DNA of 64,000 nucleotides from Oscillospiraceae bacterium (GTDB lineage: Bacteria; Bacillota; Clostridia; Oscillospirales; CAG-272): NCBI GenBank assembly GCA_015063745.1, contig SVTO01000001.1, positions 1 to 64,000 on the forward strand, read 5' to 3'. Under the pieces are notes generated by a model. It saw only the letters and a program-made list of their open reading frames with translations. It was not told the DNA's origin and ran no database searches. The position numbers and the translations under genes are program-made. Positions within the stretch are counted from its first letter, which is position 1. Each line of letters starts with the position of its first letter. Shown here piece by piece: positions 48,191 through 58,150 of this stretch.

Positions 48191-48796
48191 TTATTCCGTT
48201 TTCAGCGTATATCCTTCGGATGTGATGTAATCGATGTCTTCCTGCGTTAGGGATTCAGGGGAACCCTCCGCCACGAGAACGGCGCCGTTTATCACTTCGG
48301 AAGCAAATGTGCCGGTTACGGGTGCTTCGTGGTATACTCTTACGGTGTCCCCGGTTTCCATCCCCGCAAGGGTATCGATCGGATGGGAAATCAGGCTGAC
48401 CAGATATTTTGTGCCTGTCTCCTGGGAAGCCGCCAGCAGAAAGGGATTGTTCAGATTCTCTATGTACACCAGTTTTCCTTCGGTGGAATAACCGGGAGAA
48501 ACCTTCAGTTTTTTGATATTTGTATCGCTGTGCAAGGTTGTGGTAAGGCGGATGTGATCTCCAACGGCCAATGCTTCCTTTGCGGGAGCTGATTTTCTTG
48601 TGTACCACTTTTCCACATAAACAGATTCCGTTTGTCCGTACAGGACGGTAATTACGGTATTTCCCTGTTCGTTCTGCGTGATACCGGTGATGAAACCTTC
48701 CAGATCATAAGAGTTTCTGCCGGTAATCTCACAAGCCACCCAAGTGGCAAGTACGATTGCGGCTAAGACACCGATGCAGATGAGAAATTTTTTCAT
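48191..48796 (-). CDS. Hypothetical exported/membrane-anchored protein
   Basis: N-term MKKFLICIGVLAAIVLATWVACEITG; beta-rich remainder; internal ATG 48796. Confidence 0.6.
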   Translation of the reverse strand: MKKFLICIGVLAAIVLATWVACEITGRNSYDLEGFITGITQNEQGNTVITVLYGQTESVYVEKWYTRKSAPAKEALAVGDHIRLTTTLHSDTNIKKLKVSPGYSTEGKLVYIENLNNPFLLAASQETGTKYLVSLISHPIDTLAGMETGDTVRVYHEAPVTGTFASEVINGAVLVAEGSPESLTQEDIDYITSEGYTLKTE

Positions 48797-48865
48797 ACAA
48801 AACCTCCGGAATGGCTGATTTGTCATATATAGTATACCATACTGCAGGCAAACAGTCAACGCTTT

Positions 48866-49408
48866 TTATTTACGGCCGGTTTTGCAGATGCCGATCACGG
48901 AAACGATTACGGCAATCAGGGCAAAAATCCAGTCACTCACGGGATTGACCGCATTGGTGACCAGGATCATGGTAGGACCATCCGCGCCGCCTATGATGCC
49001 GATGCTTTCCTGTTCCTTCATGCTGAAGAACATTCCCTGAGTGAAAAGAAATTCGATAAGCTCCTTGGCCAGAACCAGACCGGCGATGACTGTTATCGTG
49101 ATGAAAATACCACGCCAGATTTTTCGTCTGGTTTCGTTCTGTCGGGCAAACTGTTCATTCAGCAGCTCAAGCTTGGCGGACAGGGATTTTACATCCTCCG
49201 CTTCCGTCTCTTCCACCGTTTCGCCCAGCAGCACGGTGACTGTGGTATCCAGTTCTTCCGCCAGGCGGATCAGCATTTCGGAATCGGGAACGGACAGGCC
49301 TTTCTCCCATTTGGAAATGGTCTGCCGCACCACATTCAGGCGGATCGACAGTTCTTCCTGGGACAGCCCTTTTGCTTTCCGCAGTTTTTTCAGGTTTTCA
49401 CTTAACAT
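48866..49408 (-). CDS. XRE HTH regulator with two-TM tail carrying GIIGGADGPT motif
   Basis: MLSENLKKLRKAKGLSQEELSIRLNVVRQTISKWEKGLSVPDSEML...; IFITITVIAGLVLAKELIEFLF; ESIGIIGGADGPTMILVT; WIFALIAVIVSVIGIC. Confidence 0.9.
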   Translation of the reverse strand: MLSENLKKLRKAKGLSQEELSIRLNVVRQTISKWEKGLSVPDSEMLIRLAEELDTTVTVLLGETVEETEAEDVKSLSAKLELLNEQFARQNETRRKIWRGIFITITVIAGLVLAKELIEFLFTQGMFFSMKEQESIGIIGGADGPTMILVTNAVNPVSDWIFALIAVIVSVIGICKTGRK

Positions 49409-49498
49409 TGTAATTGTCTCCTTTGGTATGATGGGGACAGTATATCACAAACCTTCCCCACGGGCAAGCAATGGGTTTTAACATGGACGCAACGGCGG

Positions 49499-49759
49499 TT
49501 ATTTCACAAAGAAAACCACGATACTGCAGATGAAAATAAACACGGCTGCGGCGATATTGATGATCGCGATCTTCCGGCTATGATTATGGTTCCATTGGAT
49601 ATATGCCTGACAAAGCTGGTGAAGACCCAACAGGGGGATAAATACGCATGCTGCATTTTCCCATACGCCGATGATCTGCAGTCCTGCCAGCACGATAACG
49701 GTAATGGAGATGAGGATACCGAGGATTACGATGGTTGTGTGTAATTGGGGATGTTTCAT
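49499..49759 (-). CDS. Small membrane protein (DUF3953-like)
   Basis: Three predicted TM segments, 86 aa. Confidence 0.55.
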   Translation of the reverse strand: MKHPQLHTTIVILGILISITVIVLAGLQIIGVWENAACVFIPLLGLHQLCQAYIQWNHNHSRKIAIINIAAAVFIFICSIVVFFVK

Positions 49760-49776
49760 GGCAACTCCTTATTATG

Positions 49777-50004
49777 TTATCTATTTTTTACCGTCACGTT
49801 TCCGTGCTCGATCCGCGCGATCATCGGCTGCCGGACACCGCTCATATCAGCCAGTTCTTTCTGTGACAGATTATTATGCTGCCGCATATGGACGATTTCT
49901 TTTATAATCTCTTCACATAGCTCGTATGATGAACTTTTCTTTGGTGTATTGATCTCCTTTCTGACATCCTCAAGGTCATATCCCATTACATTTATACCGG
50001 TCAT
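49777..50004 (-). CDS. Small XRE HTH protein (antitoxin-like)
   Basis: EIIKEIVHMRQHNNLSQKELADMSGVRQPMIARIEHGNVTVKNR. Confidence 0.75.
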   Translation of the reverse strand: MTGINVMGYDLEDVRKEINTPKKSSSYELCEEIIKEIVHMRQHNNLSQKELADMSGVRQPMIARIEHGNVTVKNR

Positions 50005-50160
50005 GATAATTTACTACGCTCCTTCAGTATTTCGGACAGAATAATCCTGGGCGACTGTTAGCAGCCGCCCGTTCCTCGGTCGTCATCCTACTTTGCATCC
50101 ATCCGGCCTCATTATACCACCCCTCAAAAAAAAATCAATACTAATTTGTTATAAAATATA

Positions 50161-50189
50161 TTGAAAAATTCTTAAAACCGTGTTACAAT
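50161..50189 (+). promoter_or_regulatory. Sigma-A type promoter TTGAAA-17-TACAAT
   Basis: Hexamers 50161-50166 and 50184-50189. Confidence 0.65.
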
Positions 50190-50266
50190 AAAATCGATCA
50201 GATGGAATATTGTCCCAACAAGTTCCATAACAGACAGATCAGTTCACCTTAAAGAAAGGGAGTGAG

Positions 50267-50383
50267 ATGAATATGGTATTCGAACTGAGCCGCCTTACAT
50301 GCCATCCTATGCCAACACCATCGGTCGACATTCTGATCCATACCTTACCATATCCGATCAAGCGTATTCATTTGAGCGCATAG
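50267..50383 (+). CDS. Small ORF, 38 aa (MNMVFELSRLTCHPMPTPSVDILIHTLPYPIKRIHLSA)
   Basis: AAAGAAAGGGAGTG RBS-like sequence just upstream; stop codon lies in the terminator stem; not in the supplied ORF track. Confidence 0.4.
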   Translation: MNMVFELSRLTCHPMPTPSVDILIHTLPYPIKRIHLSA

Positions 50384-50438
50384 GTTGTCTGTAGGTTGTC
50401 CGTTTTAACTTGCAGATTAGTCTATGCGCTTTTTTATA
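50374..50438 (+). terminator. Intrinsic terminator of the small transcript
   Basis: GCGCATAG...CTATGCGC followed by TTTTTTA. Confidence 0.65.
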
Positions 50439-50506
50439 GTCTTAATTTTATTTATTTGAATAATGATATATAGCTCGAATAAATTTTTAAAATTATAGGA
50501 GAGTAT

Positions 50507-51070
50507 ATGCTCTTTAATCATAGAAATATCAAGAAAAGCGTTAAGTTAATATCAATTTGTGCGTTATTATTTGTTCTTACAATTCTTTCTTCGTGTACTA
50601 GTAATGATTTGCTGAACAATAATGCAAGCGACCAAACAGAAACTGGCTACTTTAACAGCCAAGTTCAAACAGATTGTATTTCAAATGACGAAATTTCCAC
50701 CCAAATCAATATTGATACAACTATCTCTACAGATAATGTAGATGAAATCACTAATAGTCATAAGTTCACCGGTTTCTTTCTGCAAACAGAAACACAGACT
50801 TTTTTCATAGCAGAATCAGACACTGAAACTTTTTACCAGGGAGAAGTTGTGAAAATATCCATACCAGCATGGATTGATGACAAAACTGTATGTTTTGACA
50901 ATTACACCTCTGGGGATAAAATTAAAGTCGAAATACTTCAGATAGAAGATTCGCTCCCCCGCAGTATGCCTATTTATAGTATTGAATTGATAGAAGAAGG
51001 TACAATAGAAAATATCAGTAAAAAAACAATCCAATACATTGAAGAAATTGGATTTATAATAAAAAAATAA
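50507..51070 (+). CDS. Hypothetical lipoprotein
   Basis: Signal peptide with lipobox LSSC; AT-rich gene. Confidence 0.65.
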   Translation: MLFNHRNIKKSVKLISICALLFVLTILSSCTSNDLLNNNASDQTETGYFNSQVQTDCISNDEISTQINIDTTISTDNVDEITNSHKFTGFFLQTETQTFFIAESDTETFYQGEVVKISIPAWIDDKTVCFDNYTSGDKIKVEILQIEDSLPRSMPIYSIELIEEGTIENISKKTIQYIEEIGFIIKK

Positions 51071-51085
51071 TTTATAAAAAGGAGT

Positions 51086-52252
51086 ATGTATATAAAAAGA
51101 TGCAAGGTTGTTATGTGCATTATCGAAGCGATTTTGGTGCTACACATGAGCTGTGTGATAAATGCTGCAAGTAACAATTCGATTATATATGATGGCAGCA
51201 ATGTATTTAATACATTAAATAGCATTCTTGCCAATGATATGCTGTCAGAAAAAACGCAGTATGAAGACTTTTTGGCATCATATGCAGGAGCAATTATTGA
51301 TGAAAGCGGAAAACTGATTGTTTATCTTGAAAATAATGTAACAAGTTTATCTGGGTTGAAAGAAGAATTGTATGAAAAAAATGTAGCAGTTTCCTCTATA
51401 CAATTTCTTGATGTTGAATTTTCATATAACGAATTGAAAGCATACAAAAATGTAATGTGGGATTTTGTAACACAAACAAAAGAAAATGAAATAAACGAAA
51501 CAATATACTTGTGGGCCAACAAACTGCAAGCAACCGCTATAGATCCTGCATCAAATCGAGTAGAACTATACGTTGTTGGCTTTGAGGAAGAAGATTATGA
51601 TTTGTGTGAACAATTTTTTGGAGATTATCCGTACGAAATAGAAATCTTACCAGAAGAGTATAGACTTCAAGAAGATACAACAATAAAACCAGGCCAATCT
51701 GTGACTAGCACAGGTGGATCTATTGGATTCAGGTGTAAGTTGAGTGGAGTAGAAGGATTTATAACAGCAACTCATAGTTCTACCGATTACAATGTTCAAA
51801 ATGAGGTTTCTGTAAGTATTGGCGGCGTAGTTGTTGGCAAGATAACCGCTGGCAAGTATGACGGAATGTCTGATTTCACCTTTGTTGAATTAACTAATCC
51901 TAATTATGATATAAGTGCAACAACCAATACTTCTCCCGCCTACACATTGAATGGATCAAATTATGTTGTCTCTCTTCCTGTTGGATATGAGGTGTTCATG
52001 GCTGGCTGCAAATCCTCTTCAGTAAGAGAAGGAACAGTTTACCGTGATGGATACACAATTTCTCAAGGTTCAGATTGGCTTGTATGTGATTATCCTAGCC
52101 AGTCCGGAGATAGTGGCGGCTGTATTTTTGCTGAGGTAAACGGAGATTACTGTATTGTTGGTATTCATGACGGAACACTGGTAGGAACAGGTCTAGATTA
52201 TGCAACAAAATTGTCTACAATGAGAGGATATTACGACATAACTTTGTATTGA
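51086..52252 (+). CDS. Secreted trypsin/chymotrypsin-like (S1-type) serine protease homolog
   Basis: Signal-like N-term; catalytic-type motifs GFITATHSS, SDFTFVEL, SQSGDSGGCIF. Confidence 0.75.
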   Translation: MYIKRCKVVMCIIEAILVLHMSCVINAASNNSIIYDGSNVFNTLNSILANDMLSEKTQYEDFLASYAGAIIDESGKLIVYLENNVTSLSGLKEELYEKNVAVSSIQFLDVEFSYNELKAYKNVMWDFVTQTKENEINETIYLWANKLQATAIDPASNRVELYVVGFEEEDYDLCEQFFGDYPYEIEILPEEYRLQEDTTIKPGQSVTSTGGSIGFRCKLSGVEGFITATHSSTDYNVQNEVSVSIGGVVVGKITAGKYDGMSDFTFVELTNPNYDISATTNTSPAYTLNGSNYVVSLPVGYEVFMAGCKSSSVREGTVYRDGYTISQGSDWLVCDYPSQSGDSGGCIFAEVNGDYCIVGIHDGTLVGTGLDYATKLSTMRGYYDITLY

Positions 52253-52636
52253 TAGTTTTCTATTAATTTTGGGTTATATTGTAGTAAGGCTATCAAACAG
52301 AAAAGAAAAATATTTCGCTGGCTATATAGGTAAAAAACAGCTTTTCTGGTTTTAAGCATTGCTGCCAATCGTAAAAATTCACCTGATATCCATCGCTGAA
52401 TATCTGCGGCTTGATATAAAAGAACCATGCACTTTTTTGGCACATGGTTCTTCTATTTTATTCAGCACTTTGGTGTAGTAACCGTTTGGCTGAACCTTGC
52501 AATATCATGCATCTCCGTGCGTTGTGCACATCTATGTGCATTTTGGTGTAGTAGTGGTGTAGTGGTGTAGTAACTCACTCACACAACTCGTTATATCTCT
52601 TTATTTCTCTCGTTTTCTCGCTTTTTCACGTACTTT

Positions 52637-54142
52637 TTAGTCGAGAGTCTTCATTGTGGGGAACAGCAGAACATCGCGGATTGCTGCAGAGTCGGTCAGC
52701 AGCATGCACATTCTGTCGATACCGTATCCAATACCACCTGTCGGGGGCATACCGATTTCCAGTGCATTCAGGAAGTCTTCGTCGGTGTGGTTGGCTTCTT
52801 CATCACCGGCGGCGAACTGTTCTTCCTGTGCGGCAAAGCGGGCGCGCTGGTCGATGGGGTCGTTCAGCTCGGAGTAGGCGTTGGCCATTTCCCAGCCGTT
52901 CATGAAGAACTCGAAACGCTCTACGTAGTCCGGGTTTTCGGGCTTTCTCTTGGTCAGAGGAGAGATTTCCACAGGATGATCCATTACAAAGGTGGGCTGG
53001 ATCAGGTGGTCTTCGACGAAGGTTTCAAAGAACAGGTTCAGAATATCACCCTTCTTATGACGTTCTTCGTATTCCACGTGCTTTTCATCCGCAATGGCGC
53101 GGGCTTCTTCCAGAGTGTGAATTTCATTGAAATCCACGCCGGAGTACTTCTTGACCGCATCTACCATGGTGATTCTTTCGAAGGGCTGGCCCAGATCCAT
53201 TTCTACACCGTTGTACACGATCTTGGTAGTGCCCAGAACTTCCTTGGCTACGTGACGGTACATATTTTCGGTCAGGTCCATCATGCCGTGGTAGTCGGTG
53301 TATGCCTGATACAGTTCCATCAGCGTGAATTCGGGGTTGTGACGGGTATCCAGACCTTCGTTACGGAATACTCTGCCGATTTCATATACTCTTTCCAGAC
53401 CGCCTACGATCAGACGCTTCAGATACAGTTCCAGAGAAATACGGAGCTTGAAATCTTCGTCCAGTGCGTTGAAGTGGGTTTCAAAGGGTCTGGCAGCGGC
53501 ACCGCCGGCGTTGGACACCAGCATGGGGGTTTCCACTTCGATAAAGCCCTGGTCGTCCAGGAAGCGGCGGATGGTGCTGATGATCTTGGAACGCTTGATA
53601 AAGGTATCCTTGCTTTCGGGATTGGTGATCAGGTCCACGTAACGCTGTCTGTAGCGGGTATCCACATTGGTCAGGCCGTGGAACTTTTCCGGCAGGGGCT
53701 GGAGGCTCTTGGACAGCAGGATGATTTCTTCCGCATGTACGGAGATTTCACCGGTCTTGGTCTTGAACACTGTTCCCTTTACACCGATGATATCACCGAT
53801 ATCAAACTTCTTGAAGCCGGCATAGGGTTCTTCGCCCAGACTGTCTCTGGCTACGTATACCTGCATATTGCCGGACAGATCCTGTACATGGCAGAAGGAT
53901 GCCTTACCCATGATGCGCTTGGACATCATACGGCCGGCGATGGTGACGGTCTGGCCTTCCAGTGCGTCGTACTGGTTTCTGATTTCTTCAGCGTGGTGGC
54001 TTACATCATATTTGGTGATCTGGAACGGGTCGGCGTTTGCGTCCTGCAGTGCCTTCAGCTTGTCTCTGCGTACCTGCAGAATTTCGCTGAGTTCCTTGTC
54101 CGTCATCTGGGGGGCCTGGTTGTTGTTGTTTTCGTTTGCCAT
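52637..54142 (-). CDS. lysS: Lysyl-tRNA synthetase (class II)
   Basis: [82 protein letters not shown]. Confidence 0.98.
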   Translation of the reverse strand: MANENNNNQAPQMTDKELSEILQVRRDKLKALQDANADPFQITKYDVSHHAEEIRNQYDALEGQTVTIAGRMMSKRIMGKASFCHVQDLSGNMQVYVARDSLGEEPYAGFKKFDIGDIIGVKGTVFKTKTGEISVHAEEIILLSKSLQPLPEKFHGLTNVDTRYRQRYVDLITNPESKDTFIKRSKIISTIRRFLDDQGFIEVETPMLVSNAGGAAARPFETHFNALDEDFKLRISLELYLKRLIVGGLERVYEIGRVFRNEGLDTRHNPEFTLMELYQAYTDYHGMMDLTENMYRHVAKEVLGTTKIVYNGVEMDLGQPFERITMVDAVKKYSGVDFNEIHTLEEARAIADEKHVEYEERHKKGDILNLFFETFVEDHLIQPTFVMDHPVEISPLTKRKPENPDYVERFEFFMNGWEMANAYSELNDPIDQRARFAAQEEQFAAGDEEANHTDEDFLNALEIGMPPTGGIGYGIDRMCMLLTDSAAIRDVLLFPTMKTLD

Positions 54143-54163
54143 ATTCTACTGCCTTTCTTATAC

Positions 54164-54658
54164 TCAACCGTTGTTCTTCGTTCTGGAAACGGCAAGGATC
54201 TTCATCTTCATTTCGCCGTTCGGGGTGTGTACCGTTACGGTATCGCCTTCCTTGGCGCCGATCATGGCCGCACCGATGGGGCTTCTGTCGGAAATTCTGC
54301 CCAGCATGGGGTTGGCTTCGTTGGTCCCTACCAGATTGTATTCCAGTTCTTCGTCATATTCCAGATCCAGTACCTTTACAGTGGAACCGAGGTTGACAAT
54401 GTCTGCCTTGAATTCGGATTCGTCCACGATTTCCGCATGTTCCAGCAGTTCTTCCAGTTCTGCGATGCGGGATACTACCTTTGCCTGTTCATTCTTGGCT
54501 TCGTCGTATTCGCTGTTTTCAGAAAGGTCACCGAAGGAACGTGCTTCCGCCAGGCTTACCTTTACTTCTTCGATTTTTACCTTCTTCAGGTAATCCAGTT
54601 CGTCGATCAGTGCCTTATGGCCTTCCACTGTGTACTTGATTTTCTTAGACTGCTCCAT
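54164..54658 (-). CDS. greA: Transcription elongation factor GreA
   Basis: YTVEGHKALIDELDYLKKVKIEEVKVSLAEARSFGDLSENSEYDEAKNEQA; internal ATG 54658. Confidence 0.96.
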   Translation of the reverse strand: MEQSKKIKYTVEGHKALIDELDYLKKVKIEEVKVSLAEARSFGDLSENSEYDEAKNEQAKVVSRIAELEELLEHAEIVDESEFKADIVNLGSTVKVLDLEYDEELEYNLVGTNEANPMLGRISDRSPIGAAMIGAKEGDTVTVHTPNGEMKMKILAVSRTKNNG

Positions 54659-54723
54659 GTTCCTGTACTCTCCTGTAATTTTTATTGCATTGTCATTATA
54701 TCGCTTTACCGTTCGTTTATGCC

Positions 54724-56007
54724 TCAATCCTTGAGAGCTGCAACGGCGGCGGCAAGCTGATTGTCTTCTTCATCCGTGATTTTGTAAATGTTTTTATCCT
54801 TCAGTTCTTCCGCCAACTCCACCTCAATGTCCGGCTTGATGCCAACACCGTGGTAGTTTTCGCCGAAGGGAGGATTATACATACGGTAGGTGATGGATAC
54901 TGCGCTGTAGTCATTCAGCGGTACGGTGGTCTGCATACATCCCTTACCGTAGGTAGTAGTACCGACGATTACGGCTTTTTCGTAATCACGCAGGGCGCTG
55001 GTGAACAGCTCCGCCGCACTTGCTGTACTGCCGTTGACCACTACGGCCATGGGAATATCCAACTCCGTTTCTTCGGAATGATAGGAATCCACTTCATTAC
55101 CCTGGGCATCGAAGATACGGATGATCGGTCCCTTCGGCAGCAGGTAGTCCAGCACCGTTACGATGGAGGACAGCTCTCCGCCCGGGTTATACCGCAGGTC
55201 CACAACAAGGGACTCACATCCGCCGCCGGTCAGTTCTTCCACCGCCGCAACGAACTGTTCCGGGGTTTTGGAATCGAAGCCGGTGATCTTGATAATACCC
55301 ACGGATGCATCCGGTCCGTATACATGATGCATGACCGTCTGTTCCGTGATCTTGGCGCGGGTGATGCGGAAATGCACGGTTTCTTCATACCGTTCGCCTC
55401 TGGCTACGGAGAATACCGCTTCCGTGCCTTCCTTACCCTGCAGCTTGGCGATGGCACCGTAATAACCGATTTCCTCTACATATTCCACCGGATCTTCGCC
55501 GACGGTTATGATCAGATCCCCGCTCTGCACACCCGCTTCCAATGCAGGAGAATCGGGCATAACGTTCAGAACCTCGATCACGTTGTATTCCGTATTGAAA
55601 ATAACATTGATGCCGATACCGGACATTTCCCCTTCCAGATCGCTGAGCATGGTCTGGAAATCTTCCGGGTTATAGTAGGCCGCGTATTCGTCACCGGTAC
55701 CCGCCACATAACCGGCTACGGTCATGTCGATCAACGTATCGTCATCCATTTCACCGATATAGTAGTTCCGGTAGAGGTAGTCCACTTCTTCCAGCTTGGT
55801 TATCAGCTTGTACATAAACTCCGAGCTGACCTCCAGATTGTCGCCTTCCGCGGAGGTTTCACCGGTTTCTGCGCCGGATGCGATTACATCCTTTGCGAAT
55901 TTGTCTTCGTATCGATTGTGCAGAACCAGGTATGTGGCTTCAAATGTCAACAGACATCCGAGCAGCATGACCGCAACCGCTGCACCGATAGAAATCTTCT
56001 TTCCCAT
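54724..56007 (-). CDS. S41 family C-terminal processing peptidase
   Basis: PDZ domain (VIEVLNVMPDSPALEAGVQSGDLIITV) and S41 catalytic region (VVVNGSTASAAELFTSALRDYEKAVIVGTTTYGKG). Confidence 0.95.
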   Translation of the reverse strand: MGKKISIGAAVAVMLLGCLLTFEATYLVLHNRYEDKFAKDVIASGAETGETSAEGDNLEVSSEFMYKLITKLEEVDYLYRNYYIGEMDDDTLIDMTVAGYVAGTGDEYAAYYNPEDFQTMLSDLEGEMSGIGINVIFNTEYNVIEVLNVMPDSPALEAGVQSGDLIITVGEDPVEYVEEIGYYGAIAKLQGKEGTEAVFSVARGERYEETVHFRITRAKITEQTVMHHVYGPDASVGIIKITGFDSKTPEQFVAAVEELTGGGCESLVVDLRYNPGGELSSIVTVLDYLLPKGPIIRIFDAQGNEVDSYHSEETELDIPMAVVVNGSTASAAELFTSALRDYEKAVIVGTTTYGKGCMQTTVPLNDYSAVSITYRMYNPPFGENYHGVGIKPDIEVELAEELKDKNIYKITDEEDNQLAAAVAALKD

Positions 56008-56042
56008 ATGGTTATGCTTTCCTTACAGTTTTGATTTCTGCT

Positions 56043-57230
56043 TTACGGCAGGTTGATATAGTTTCTGGGATTCTGCACTTCACCGTTTTCACGGACTTCA
56101 AAATGCAGATGATAGCCGGAAGAAGAACCGGTTGTACCGACCTTGCCGATCAGCTGGCCTTTTTCCACCTTATCCCCCACGTTAACCAGGCGCTGGTTCA
56201 TATGTGCGTACAGAGTCGCTTTTCCGCCGCCATGGTCAATAACAACGTAGTTTCCGTAACTGTTATGATACGTACTGGTTACTATTTCCCCGGCATTGGC
56301 TGCGTAAATGTCCGTGTTCATAGCGCAGGCGAGGTCGATACCGAGATGGTAGTCGTCCATACCCCAGAGTTTACGCCAGCCCTGTTCGGAGGATACATAG
56401 TAATTTACGTCAATGGGAAGGGGCCAGCCCATAACACCGCCGACGTAATTGGATTTGTTCTTTTCCGCCAGTTCTTTCAGGTATCTTTCCAGTTCTGCGT
56501 CCAACTGCTTTTCCAGTTCCAGATTTTCGTAATATTTATCCAGCCACTTGGCTTCGTCGTTTTCCAGGGACTGCATATAAGCCAAAGCTTCGTCAGAGAT
56601 TTTCTGAGCATCGGCGATACTTTGCTCGTACTCTTTCATGGTCTTTTCCTGAAGTTCCAAACTGCCTACCAGTGCCTGCTGTGCTTCTTCCAGATCCGCC
56701 TTATTCTTCTTCAATTCCGCAATCACTCTTGTATCGTACTCCATAATGGTAGTAACGGTATCGATTCGGTTGAAGAAATCCGTCAGACTTTCTGCGCCGA
56801 GGATCAGCTCCAGATAGCTGACTTCACCTTCCTCGTACACGGTAACCATACGGTCGAGAAAGGCCTGATGCTGCTTTTCGATGTTCACGGAAGCTGTGTT
56901 GATCAGTGTTTCCTTATTGGCAATCTGTTCCGTAATGGAATCGTACTGCTTCTTCGCCAGTTCCTTTTTCTTTACAGCCAGTTCCACCAGGCTGTCGTAT
57001 GCAGCTTTCTGTTCCAGTGCGCTGGCATGTTCGTTGCGCACATACTGCAGATTGTTCAGCGCTTCCTTCTGCCGCTGAGAAATTTCCGCGAGCTGCTGTT
57101 CGTAAGACTGTACCGTTGCATCGGTCAGACCTGCGTTGAACAGGGGGGTGGAAGATAAAAACGATGTGGTCAGTATGAGACACAGGCATATTCCGAGAAC
57201 GGATTTGACTGTTTGTCGGGATATTTTCAT
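56043..57230 (-). CDS. Murein hydrolase activator EnvC-like / M23 peptidase with coiled coil
   Basis: Long coiled coil; HLGIDLACAMNTDIYAANAGEIV...GNYVVIDHGGGKATLYAHM...GSSSGYHLHFEVRENG. Internal ATG 57230 preferred. Confidence 0.93.
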   Translation of the reverse strand: MKISRQTVKSVLGICLCLILTTSFLSSTPLFNAGLTDATVQSYEQQLAEISQRQKEALNNLQYVRNEHASALEQKAAYDSLVELAVKKKELAKKQYDSITEQIANKETLINTASVNIEKQHQAFLDRMVTVYEEGEVSYLELILGAESLTDFFNRIDTVTTIMEYDTRVIAELKKNKADLEEAQQALVGSLELQEKTMKEYEQSIADAQKISDEALAYMQSLENDEAKWLDKYYENLELEKQLDAELERYLKELAEKNKSNYVGGVMGWPLPIDVNYYVSSEQGWRKLWGMDDYHLGIDLACAMNTDIYAANAGEIVTSTYHNSYGNYVVIDHGGGKATLYAHMNQRLVNVGDKVEKGQLIGKVGTTGSSSGYHLHFEVRENGEVQNPRNYINLP

Positions 57231-57271
57231 AAATTCTCTCCTGTGAGATTTCCGCATTGCTGTTTATCGGA

Positions 57272-58150
57272 TTACTGCTTCAGGTATTTTCCGAGGGAGA
57301 TGGAGGAACCGATGATACCGGTGATCACACCCAATCCCAGGAATCCGGCCAGAACATACAGATAGATGCTGTCGAATGCGGCAATGCTGATCATCTGCAG
57401 ATCCGTTGTTACCATGGTTTCGATGTAGCTGTAGAAATACCATTCCACAAAGTAGCCCGCAACACTTGCCACCAGACCGATGATGATACCTTCGATCACA
57501 AAAGGCAGGGTGATGAACCAGCCGGTCGCGCCCACATAGCGCATGACGCTGATTTCATGTCGTCTGGCAAATACGGACAGCTTGATGGTGTTTACGATAA
57601 TGAAAATGCTGACGATGGCCAGGATCGCAAGGAACCAGATGAAGATCAGCATGATACCGTTCTTGAAGCTTTCCATGGTGGAAGCAAGGTCGGCTTTGTC
57701 GTTGATCTTGCGGATACCCTCGATCTGCTGGATCTGATACTTCAGCTCCGGCACCTTTTCGTTTTCCAGATAGATGACGGTATAGGAGTCGGACAGGGGG
57801 TTTTCTTCTTCCGTTACGTCCGCGTATACTTCATATTCATTCTTCATCTGCTGCAGGCCTTCGGATTTCGTGGTCCGGTCTATGCCTTCCACGTTATCCA
57901 GCGTCTTCAGCTTATCACCGATGGAAACGATTGCTTCTTCTTCCAGATCGAAATCCAGATAAACCACAATTTCGTTTTCCAGACCGAAGTCTTCCAGATT
58001 TACGTCAATATTGTAAACCAGCAGCGTAAAGCCGCCGATTACCACCAGACAGCTCATCAGAATCGCAATGGAAGCAAAGGACATAACGCCGTTGCGCCAC
58101 AGGCCTCTGAACGCCTGGCCGATGAAATAAAACAGGCTGTATCTTCTCAC
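57272..58150 (-). CDS. ftsX: Cell division protein FtsX
   Basis: LFYFIGQAFRGLWRNGVMSFASIAILMSCLVVIG; adjacent to ftsE. Confidence 0.95.
   Translation of the reverse strand: MRRYSLFYFIGQAFRGLWRNGVMSFASIAILMSCLVVIGGFTLLVYNIDVNLEDFGLENEIVVYLDFDLEEEAIVSIGDKLKTLDNVEGIDRTTKSEGLQQMKNEYEVYADVTEEENPLSDSYTVIYLENEKVPELKYQIQQIEGIRKINDKADLASTMESFKNGIMLIFIWFLAILAIVSIFIIVNTIKLSVFARRHEISVMRYVGATGWFITLPFVIEGIIIGLVASVAGYFVEWYFYSYIETMVTTDLQMISIAAFDSIYLYVLAGFLGLGVITGIIGSSISLGKYLKQ

Noticed and set aside
52787-54760. 657-aa ORF antisense to lysS/greA
   Set aside because: Shadow ORF.
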